Shown: positions 55,149 to 64,000 of the stretch, one piece after another | How the letters are laid out: the number at the start of each line of letters is the position of its first letter | Position numbering within the stretch: position 1 is the stretch's first letter | Origin: Tritrichomonas musculus | Taxonomy: Eukaryota; Parabasalia; Tritrichomonadida; Tritrichomonadidae | Reading direction: 5' to 3' | Length of the DNA: 64,000 nucleotides | Assembly (NCBI GenBank): GCA_039105265.1 | Contig: JAPFFF010000023.1 | Coordinates: 806,001 to 870,000, forward strand | The notes under the pieces: generated by a model | Databases searched by the model: none | What the model was told of the DNA's origin: nothing | What the model saw: only the letters and a program-made list of their open reading frames with translations | Made by a program: the position numbers and the translations under genes

Positions 55149-57916
55149 GGGACATCTTCACTTTTTCAACTTTTTTTAAAAAAAAAATCAATTTTTTGAG
55201 AAAAAATTTTTTTTGATCATTTTTTTAATAAAAAAAATTTTTTGTATCATTTTTTCCCACTTTTTTGAAAAATATATCAAAAAATTATGCTTGTTTTTAG
55301 CAAAGGTATGCTGAAAAAATCTGAAAAAAATATATGATAATCAGTAATTGATAGCAATAATAATTACATAAATTTCATGGGGAAATTCCTCATTGTCAGA
55401 CATATTAAATTTAATATTTACCGATGTCATTAAAAAAAAAGCTTTTAATGAAGGAACATTATAGATAATCGATTTTTACATAACTATTCTCATGTATGTA
55501 TCAAAATTAATAGATTTATAAAATGATCACATATTATATAAAATCACATTAGTGAGCATTTGCGTTAAAATAAAGAACTTTGCTGCCCTAAACTTTATAG
55601 TATATCGTTTTTTACTTATATTTTTTATTATAAATGTTATATACAGTGTCTTAAAAATTTGCGAATTTTCATTAATAATAAAAAATTTCAAAGTAAAACT
55701 GAAATAAAAACATAATGAATACATATATCATGTAACATATATATTAATTATATATAAATCATTTCATCAATTCCTTTTTTTCACACAAAAAACTCGATTT
55801 TGTAAAAAAAATTTAAAAAAATTAAACGTGCTAAAATTGTATTTCACAGTTTTTTTACTTTAATTATTACTTTTTAAGAAAAATATATTTATTAATATAT
55901 AAAACATAAAGAGAACTCGATTAATAAATTAAAATTATCCTATTCCGTGATGGCATTTATGCTCTTTGTTGTAAATTCATAAAATTTTATTTCTAAATTC
56001 ATTATTTTTTCATCTTGTCGTTGCATTAACTAATAAATGACAATATTAAATGATACAATATATTATATTATTACTTATTCTTATTCATTCATACTCCTTG
56101 TTATGAGTTCATAGAATCTTATTTCTAAATTTAATATTATTTAACTGTTTCATTAAAATATCTAGCATTATACAATATTTTGTGATATTATGTGTTATTA
56201 CAATGTTATAAATCTTTTATTTATTTTCATATGTATCAAATAAAAGGTGTTTCAAAAACGACCGTTTATTTAAAAAATTTTTATGTCAATTATATTAAAA
56301 CAACATGACAATTTTAATTCATCAATAAAATAAAATAATTATTTAATGACTACATCACAAATAATGTTAATTCACAAAAATAAATATCTTAATTTTTAAA
56401 AAAATCTAAAGATTACATATGAATATCAAATATAATATTTTTCTGGTAATAATTAAAAAAATTTTATTTATTTAAGTATAATCTATAACATTATCAATTT
56501 ATACAATAATGTATATTAAAAGAAATTTTGTTATATCTTGATTATTGACTGGATAACGTTCATTTAAAAAATGAATTAAAAAATGCATATTGAAATTTTT
56601 CACTTGTCATAATAATTCACTTTTTTATAGACGCAATTACATTAAAGATTAAAAATCATATATTAAAATTATTTTCTGCATTATTTTTATTGTTTCTAGT
56701 GTTTATAAACATGCAAATAAATTTTATTTATTTAAGTATAATTTAATTGATATTATTTGGTTTTTCATAAACATTAAAAATCTCATGTTGTTCTTCCTTG
56801 TAATATCAATTTGAGATTACTTGATTATCATCTATATCAAAAGTTTTACAACAGCAACTTTTTACAACATATTTCTGGTATTTGCTCTTACTGTATGGCG
56901 TGAAATAAAGACATAATTGCTCTTACGGTATGAAAATGCGGTGTGCTATTCTTCTGATCTTTATCCTTTTGCATTATATATCCTTCTTTTTCCTTTTCAC
57001 TTTGATCTCCCATGTTATTTGTTGAACTCCAATCATACTCGCAATGAATGGCACTAACTTTTTATTCGTATTCTATTGTATTAAGCGTTTTTTCCAATTC
57101 TTAATGATTTGCAAACTTTTCATGTAAAAGTACAAGCTTGAAAAATAAAAGCGATTTAAAATGATTATTATACTGTATTATTATCTTTTTGTACCATTCT
57201 GGAATAAGATTAAATGATTCTTCAATGATTAAATAATAATAATTCATTTTTAAAATTAATATTGTTCCTTCTTTTAGCCCACATTAGTTTTTGATATAAA
57301 GATAAAAAATATAAAATAAAAATAGAGAAAAAATATTTATAAATGGCCTTGGCGATATAACAGGTACTGTTAGACCTGGGCCACCTTTTAGAGCTCACAG
57401 CAAACCTGTACTACTTTTTTTATACTTGAATGACATACTGATTTGTTAGATATGATATTCAGTGTATTTTCCATAGCTGCAATCAAATAAAACAAGCTTC
57501 CCATATATTTTAAAAGAATAACATTATTATTAAGTCCTTTTAAATCACCAAGGAAAATAGATGTTCCATGAAATTTGATTTGAAAGAAATCATTCATGAT
57601 TAATTAATCTTTAAATCAAACATTAATCACTGAAAATATAAATTAATTACTAAAATGATTCATTTAATCACTGAATATTCATCAATTACTGAAATATAGA
57701 AAGAATAATGTTTATTCAAATAAACCAGTCCATGATAAATTCATTTATGTATTCATTTTCATGAATCTAATTATCAATGCTAAAAGCAAAGTTTTTATAC
57801 GTTTATTTAAGTCAAACATAATATAATAGTAGAAAATCTAAATATAATCATTTTAGAAAAATTCTTGATAAAAGAGTAAATTTAATAAGTGTAATAAAGA
57901 ATGTATAAATTTAAAT

Positions 57917-57947
<31 letters not shown>

Positions 57948-59120
57948 GTATTTTTATCAATTGAATATTCAAAAAAAAGCAATTTTATAAATTTTTTAAA
58001 TAAACGGTCGTTTTTGAAACACCTTTTATTTGATACATATGAAAATAAATAAAAGATTTATAACATTGTAATAACACATAATATCACAAAATATTGTATA
58101 ATGCTAGATATTTTAATGAAACAGTTAAATAATATTAAATTTAGAAATAAGATTCTATGAACTCATAACAAGGAGTATGAATGAATAAGAATAAGTAATA
58201 ATATAATATATTGTATCATTTAATATTGTCATTTATTAGTTAATGCAACGACAAGATGAAAAAATAATGAATTTAGAAATAAAATTTTATGAATTTACAA
58301 CAAAGAGCATAAATGCCATCACGGAATAGGATAATTTTAATTTATTAATCGAGTTCTCTTTATGTTTTATATATTAATAAATATATTTTTCTTAAAAAGT
58401 AATAATTAAAGTAAAAAAACTGTGAAATACAATTTTAGCACGTTTAATTTTTTTAAATTTTTTTTACAAAATCGAGTTTTTTGTGTGAAAAAAAGGAATT
58501 GATGAAATGATTTATATATAATTAATATATATGTTACATGATATATGTATTCATTATGTTTTTATTTCAGTTTTACTTTGAAATTTTTTATTATTAATGA
58601 AAATTCGCAAATTTTTAAGACACTGTATATAACATTTATAATAAAAAATATAAGTAAAAAACGATATACTATAAAGTTTAGGGCAGCAAAGTTCTTTATT
58701 TTAACGCAAATGCTCACTAATGTGATTTTATATAATATGTGATCATTTTATAAATCTATTAATTTTGATACATACATGAGAATAGTTATGTAAAAATCGA
58801 TTATCTATAATGTTCCTTCATTAAAAGCTTTTTTTTTAATGACATCGGTAAATATTAAATTTAATATGTCTGACAATGAGGAATTTCCCCATGAAATTTA
58901 TGTAATTATTATTGCTATCAATTACTGATTATCATATATTTTTTTCAGATTTTTTCAGCATACCTTTGCTAAAAACAAGCATAATTTTTTGATATATTTT
59001 TCAAAAAAGTGGAAAAAAATGATACAAAAAATTTTTTTTATTAAAAAAATGATCAAAAAAATTTTTTTCTCAAAAAATTGATTTTTTTTTTTAAAAAAGT
59101 TGAAAAAGTGAAGATGTCCC
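55149..59120. mobile_element. Second palindromic Mutator-like element, 1.13-kb arms, 9-bp TSD
   Basis: Arms 55149-56281 and 57989-59120 are near-perfect reverse complements starting GGGACATCTTCACTTTTTC. The exact 9-mer ATCTTTTTC flanks both ends (55140-55148, 59121-59129), the standard Mutator duplication size. No transposase is seen. The inner end of each arm holds AAAGGTGTTTCAAAAACG, itself like a transposon terminus, so another element may sit in the centre. Mirror-image 65-codon frames in the arms result from the symmetry. Confidence 0.85.
56282..57988. other. Central region of the second palindrome
   Basis: About 1.7 kb of AT-rich, mostly non-coding sequence. It contains an (AT)n microsatellite at about 57922-57948 and a higher-complexity patch at 57360-57600. 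That patch carries a 69-codon minus-strand frame which I cannot assign and which may be a decayed coding remnant. Confidence 0.5.
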
Positions 59121-59166
59121 ATCTTTTTCATTTATTTTTATTATTTTTGTATTGTCATTTTTTTAT

Positions 59167-59350
59167 CAGGTATGCGAGTCGGGAACGGGAAGGGATAAAT
59201 TCCCGAAAAAAAATCGGGATCGGGAAATTCCCCGATCCCGATTTTCCCGGGATTTCCCGGGATTAAACGTAAATTTTTCCCGAATATTCCCTTCCTGATC
59301 TTCCCGAAGTATTCAATTTCGGGATAATTCCCGTGGGAATTCCCGGAACT
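59167..59350. repeat. TCCCG/CGGGA-rich clustered repeats, likely hAT subterminal region
   Basis: More than ten CGGGA or TCCCG pentamers in both orientations, including CCCGGGA palindromes, in about 180 bp of otherwise AT-rich DNA. The cluster begins CAGGTATGCGAGTCGGGA. BED-finger hAT transposases bind such repeated GC-rich motifs near their ends, and a hAT transposase remnant lies 1.6 kb away, so this is plausibly one subterminal region. No matching right end was found. Confidence 0.55.
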
Positions 59351-59370
59351 AAGTTCGAAAAATATAAGGA

Positions 59371-59405
<35 letters not shown>

Positions 59406-60419
59406 TATGAAAAAATATTCATAGATAAATCAAATGAACAAAAAAATGAGCAAGTTTCAAAGTTTAAATTTTCAATAAAGTATTTTTTACGTTTACTATA
59501 AATGTCTTTTTCCAAAAAAATCGCAACAAAGGAGACCGTTTATTTATAAATAGCCATGGTTTCCTTTACAATTATTAACCAAGAAATCGAAAAGGGGCCT
59601 TTCCTTACCACTAATAAGCAAGTATAAGCATCATAAAAAGACATATTTGCTATAAATAACAACAATAAGACTAGATTGATATAATGATGAAATTATTTCA
59701 TCTGTAATTCCTAAATATTCACAAATATCTGTTTAAAATCATAATTATACATCGTTTACATACAAATTCTTCGAAGATATGTGAAAAAATTACCAAAAAT
59801 AATCCATGTGCTATTACAATTTTCCCATCATTTTTACTATTTGCATATAATAAACCATTTAAATCATTTTATTTTTATGTTTTTATACATTTTTTTTTCA
59901 TTTTTGACTTGCTTTTTATAAAAAAATTGGCTCTGTTGTTATTTTTACGAAACGATAGTTTTACCAAATAAAACAAAGAAAAAGTGAAAAAAATTCATTA
60001 TTGTTTTTCAAATTTAAGTATTTTTCAAAAATCGAAAATATATAAATTTCGTGTAAGAAAATCAAAATTTTATTAAATCATGAATGAAATATTGTATTAT
60101 AGAAAGCAAAATTCAATAATATCTTTAACCACTTGACTTTTTCTGAGAAAACGATGAAACTTTTAAAAATAAACTGAAGATAAAAAATAGCAGAGAAATA
60201 TATTTATATTTCTCTACTATTGTAATAATTTTTTAATATTTTAATATTTATTATATATGTTGCGATATATATATATATTTAATTTTCTTACTATATAATG
60301 TTATGGTCTCGATATTTGAAAAATACAAAGGTTGGTCAAACTCATTCAAAATTATTGTTGATATGACTTGAAATGATTTCATTTTTTTGTTTTTATTATA
60401 CTTTAAGAACAAATAGATC
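59351..60419. other. AT-rich non-coding stretch with A homopolymer
   Basis: It contains an A tract of about 30 near 59378-59405 and low-complexity AT sequence, with no gene. It probably lies within the hAT element, between its left GC-rich repeats and the internal tandem repeats. Confidence 0.45.
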
Positions 60420-60895
60420 AATGATTGACAGCAACTCAGCATACTTATTATTCAATAAGTTACACAAACAACAACAATAATCACTACTTGTTTTTTATAA
60501 TAATCAACAGTTGTTATAAATAATAATACAAATTGATAAGTTGTTGATAGATCATCTTACTTGTTAATCAATAAGTTACACAGACAACAACAAAACAATA
60601 ATCACTACTTGTTATTTATAATAATCAACAGCTGTTATAAATAATAATACAAATTGATAAGTTGTTGATAGATCATCTTACTTGTTAATCAATAAGTTAC
60701 ACAGACAACAACAAAACAATAATCACTACTTGTTATTTATAATAATCAACAGCTGTTATAAATAATAATACAAATGGATCAATGATTGACAGCAACTCAG
60801 CATACTTATTATTCAATAAGTTACACAAACAACAACAATAATCACTACTTGTTATTTATAATAATCAACAGCTGTTATAAATAATACAAATTGAT
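60420..60895. repeat. Four-copy tandem repeat of 116-124 bp
   Basis: Copies are anchored by CAATAAGTTACACA at 60453, 60569, 60690 and 60814, each followed by AATCACTACTTGTT and AATCAACAG. The first and fourth copies share one spacer (GATCAATGATTGACAGC), the second and third another (GATAAGTTGTTGATAGATC). They lie immediately downstream of the hAT transposase remnant. Confidence 0.88.
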
Positions 60896-60910
60896 AAATA
60901 TTTTATTTAA

Positions 60911-62709
60911 TTAAGAACTTTTTTCAAAAATATCGAACTTGTCAAGGCATTTAATCGCGATGTCGCGATTGCATTTAACTAAAAAATGGTTGCATGCATT
61001 TTCTGGAGATAAATTAGTTCTGTGCTCATTAATTACGTATCTTCCTTTTGAAAATGAACGTTCAGACATCACTGAAGTAACTTAAACTCCTAAAATTTCA
61101 AGTGCAACTAAAGCTAATTGATTTTCCTCTGTTCCAATTTTTTTTTCCCAAAATTCTTGTAAGTTTTTTATTTTGCTGCTTCTCTTTTCAAGAATTTTAA
61201 TAATTGGAGCCTTATTTATTTCATTATCAGTTGCTCGTTTGAAAAGAGAAAGTCTATAATCGTCGTCTTCAACATCATCATCATCATCCTTTGTGATAAT
61301 TAATGGATAATTTTTCATTCTCCTTTCAATTTCTTTTTTAGCATCATCAATTTGCTCTGTTGTTAATAACAAACTGTATTCTTCAATTTGAGGATTAAGT
61401 AGTACAGCTATTGGAGTTATTATATCCCAAAAATACCAATGTATAGATTTATACTCTTTAATTTTTTCTTTTGCCATTAACACTGCCTCTCTAAAATCAG
61501 TAGTTTCCAATTCAGTGAACAAGTTATTAATAACTTTAATGTCAATTAGAAAGAAGCTAATTGCACCAAAAGAGTCGTTTTCATATTTTAAGACAGCCCT
61601 TTTATAACTTTTGCATAAATTTTGAAGCATTGTTAAATACAATTCTTGTTTTTTATCCAAGTATTTTGATCCTAGAAACTGTTTTAATGAATCTTTTGTT
61701 TCATATATGGTCAATAAACAGTCGCAAAAAGATGTCCAACGAACCTCACTAAAGCTAGGCACTTTTTTGATGTGGATTCCCATTTCAGCTTGACGATCAA
61801 TAAAACTTTGATACTTGTTACTAGAATTTAAAAACTTGTCATTTTAAATATTGGCTCTATTAAGATCCTAATGTTTTCAATGAAAACTTGAAAAATTTTA
61901 TTAAAAATGTGTAATACGCAAGGAATTCGCCATGTCAATAGTTTTTCAGCTGTGCCTATCATCAACCGACAGTTGTCTGTAGTGCAACTAATAATATCTG
62001 ACATTCTTAAACCATATCCATTCAAACACTTCACAATTTCTCCTGACAATACATCCGAATCGTTAATTTCTGAATATAGGTATATTAAATCTAAAAAATA
62101 ATCTTGATATTTTCCTTTTTTATATGATCGAATTGTAATACCTAAAAATTCACGTTTTCTAAAATCTGACCATTCTTCGAAAGTTATATAATTAGCGGAT
62201 GATGAGATAAGGTATTGTTTAATTTCTCTCCTAACAGCTTTAGCTAAATTAGAAAGAGCTCGAGTCACTATATCTCTTGAAGGTGTATTATCTGTAATGT
62301 TTTTTAAAAATATAGAATCAGCTGATTTAAAAGAATTGATTTCGAATAATATAAATGCTGTAATATTTTTTCTAAAATTTTTTGCTTGTTGTTCATTAAG
62401 ATGCAAAGGATTTTCATCACCAGTTGCTTTTTTAAATAATTCAGGGACATGGATTGATGCATGTAATTTTATTTGTTTCACCGATTCTGAAATTTTTAAC
62501 CATTTTTTACATAATGAACAATAAAAATCTTTTTTTGATATTATTTCTTTACCGTTTGAATTTATTACTGGCACGAAAATCATATTGGCATTTTCATAAT
62601 TAACAAATTTAACGATATCGTTTTCATCAATGGTATCAGGCCATTTTTGAATATAATCCTGAATATTTAGATATGATTCAGTAAAATGAGATTCATATGA
62701 CTGCTTCAT
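60911..62709 (-). pseudogene. hAT-superfamily transposase with BED-like finger, broken
   Basis: ATG at 62709. A BED/C2H2-type finger comes first (CSLC about 90 residues in, with HASIH). The hAT RNase H core follows: EEWSDFRKREFLGITIRSY with the first Asp, and CTTDNCRLMIGTAEKL with the second Asp plus WRIPCVLHIFNKI. Then come RWTSFCDCLLTIYE and the C-terminal dimerisation region (SERSFSKGRYVINEHR) ending at 60911. Two breaks are seen: a frameshift near 61840 and a TAA at 61082-61084, after ALEILGV and just before the SERSFS motif. The rest is well preserved, so inactivation is fairly recent. The family is hAT, with 8-bp target duplications expected; ends are not resolved. Confidence 0.85.
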
Positions 62710-62740
62710 AATTATGATATTTGTTTATTTTTTAAAATAT

Positions 62741-63124
62741 AATAGTATTTCAATCAATATTTCAAATAAAACTATAAGAAAATCAAATTTAATTTTGAAA
62801 TGTTTTCTATGGATTTTGCCAATAATAGTATTTCAATCAATATTTCAAATAAAACTATAAGAAAATCAAATTTAATTTTGAAATGTTTTCTATGGATTTT
62901 GCCAATAATAGTATTTCAATCAATATTTCAAATAAAACTATAAGAAAATCAAATTTAATTTTGAAATGTTTTCTATGGATTTTGCCAATAATAGTATTTC
63001 AATCAATATTTCAAATAAAACTATAAGAAAATCAAATTTAATTTTGAAATGTTTTCTATGGATTTTGCCAATAATAGTATTTCAATCAATATTTCAAATA
63101 AAACTATAAGAAAATCAAATTTAA
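62741..63124. repeat. 83-bp tandem repeat, 4.6 copies, directly upstream of a gene
   Basis: Units starting AATAGTATTTCAATCAATAT begin at 62741, 62824, 62907, 62990 and 63073, exactly 83 bp apart and almost identical. The last copy ends 18 bp before the ATG of the next gene, so the array is or replaces its promoter region. Confidence 0.95.
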
Positions 63125-63141
63125 TTTATATTATAAATACA

Positions 63142-64000
63142 ATGTGGATTTTTAAAAATTGCGAAAAAACACAATTTAGGCCAATGATGATTTTACAAGA
63201 ACGATATGAAGAAAATGTAATAAAGGAAGAGGGGAGTTCTAAAAATACGGCATTTACTGAATTTTTTGATATTTCTTTGTATAATTCTTTAGGAACACCA
63301 AGTGAAAGATTAAGATATTTTGTTTTATATGAAATGGAACAAAAAGAAGACCTTTTGAAAATAAATGATAAAATTATGAATGATTTAAAAACCATTTGTG
63401 CAACTGATACATATTTGTTATTTAAAAGTTTGTTGAAATTATTCAAATACGAAAATTCGATAATTCCAGTTGACAATCATATTTTTTCAATTTTATATGA
63501 ATCAATTCAAAATGATGATTATTCGATGGATGCAAGCGAATTAATTTCATTATATTATGAAAAAAGTGGCCCTATTTATTCAATTTCATCTTTATTTCAT
63601 CTGGTAGATTTTTCAATTGAAACAGAAAAAACAAGAACAAGTATTTGGTTTTTATTAATTAAATTAATTTTCATTTATAAATATGTATTACCTTCAAATT
63701 ATTTAAACGAAATGCTTAAAATATTTGACCAGCTAAAGACAATTGATAAATATTTATTTACTCGAATTATTCTTGTTATGTTAGCATCCAATAACCACGA
63801 AAACCACAAAATAATAAAAGACTTTTTTTTACAAAACAACAAATTTTTGAAAGAAGTTTTATACATTTGTGCAGAGGGGGAAAATGTTACAACAATCATA
63901 ACAATCTTAAATTTAATACAGTCTTTTCCAAATTTCAATTATTTTTATGATTTAATAGATTATTGTAAATGTAAGAGCGAATCGCAAAATATTAATTTAT
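63142..64000 (+). CDS. Partial protein, N-terminal 286 residues, helical, unknown function
   Basis: An open frame from ATG 63142 to the right edge with no stop, so the C-terminus is outside. The protein starts MWIFKNCEKTQFRPMMILQE and is Leu/Ile/Phe-rich with repeated amphipathic helices (LLFKSLLKLFKYENS, FHLVDFSIETEKTRTSIWFLL, FTRIILVMLASNNHENHK), typical of trichomonad alpha-solenoids. There is no signal peptide or clear membrane segment, and no catalytic motif. Long helical stretches would also fit a large ARM/HEAT-like scaffold, but I do not recognise a family. Its 5' flank consists of an 83-bp tandem array and the hAT remnant, so it may have lost its original promoter. No TCAYW initiator is obvious. 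Confidence 0.7.
   Translation, partial: MWIFKNCEKTQFRPMMILQERYEENVIKEEGSSKNTAFTEFFDISLYNSLGTPSERLRYFVLYEMEQKEDLLKINDKIMNDLKTICATDTYLLFKSLLKLFKYENSIIPVDNHIFSILYESIQNDDYSMDASELISLYYEKSGPIYSISSLFHLVDFSIETEKTRTSIWFLLIKLIFIYKYVLPSNYLNEMLKIFDQLKTIDKYLFTRIILVMLASNNHENHKIIKDFFLQNNKFLKEVLYICAEGENVTTIITILNLIQSFPNFNYFYDLIDYCKCKSESQNINL

Noticed and set aside
58545-58742. 65-codon frame repeated at 55527-55724
   Set aside because: Same explanation: the arms of the second palindrome mirror each other.
61561-62524. Plus-strand ORFs of 63-75 codons opposite the hAT transposase
   Set aside because: Antisense shadows of the transposase coding sequence.
1-64000. CRISPR arrays, tRNA or rRNA genes, bacterial operons
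   Set aside because: No cloverleaf, rRNA or spacer-repeat pattern recognised; the tandem arrays present are head-to-tail satellites or coding repeats.

Overview
The window looks like nuclear DNA of a trichomonad (Parabasalia), most likely Tritrichomonas or a close relative. It is very AT-rich and its clear genes are single uninterrupted ORFs. Stop codons often overlap a TAAA poly(A)-type signal, and TCAYW initiator-like motifs lie just upstream of several ATGs. The gene families are trichomonad favourites: a DUF3447/ankyrin protein, BspA-like leucine-rich repeats, a CAMK-type kinase, a giant coiled-coil protein and a GH31 glucosidase. The mobile DNA fits too: Maverick/Polinton fossils, Mutator-like, hAT, Merlin, mariner-like and P-like elements. 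The species call is inference; the trichomonad call is fairly firm.

Layout. 1-28.3 kb is mostly host genes: a partial small basic protein (-), a degenerate-motif kinase (-), a 4,419-aa coiled-coil protein (-), an RCC1 propeller (+), a broken or spliced DUF3447-ankyrin-LRR gene (-), a membrane-anchored GH31 glucosidase (-), a decayed hAT-like element carrying a mariner-like insert, and an alpha-solenoid protein (+). 28.3-63.1 kb is almost entirely mobile DNA, much of it nested. An 8.2-kb P-like transposon (34903-43119), with an intact 1,484-aa transposase, 15-bp terminal inverted repeats and an 8-bp target duplication, sits inside a Maverick fossil. It is itself invaded by a TTAA-flanked element with 0.5-kb inverted repeats, which holds a mariner-like element. 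Two large palindromic Mutator-like elements follow (44220-49867 and 55149-59120), then a broken Merlin transposon, a second Maverick fossil, a TTAA-type mini-element and a broken hAT transposon. A partial host gene (+) runs off the right edge from 63142.

The host genes show no operon or pathway link. The main biological points are: (i) a GlcII-like GH31 enzyme whose acid/base aspartate is alanine; (ii) a P-superfamily transposase whose N-terminus is a long 14-residue tandem repeat instead of a visible THAP finger; (iii) a kinase with three altered core motifs; (iv) a clear order of transposon insertion readable from nested target-site duplications. No tRNA, rRNA, CRISPR array or bacterial-type feature was recognised.
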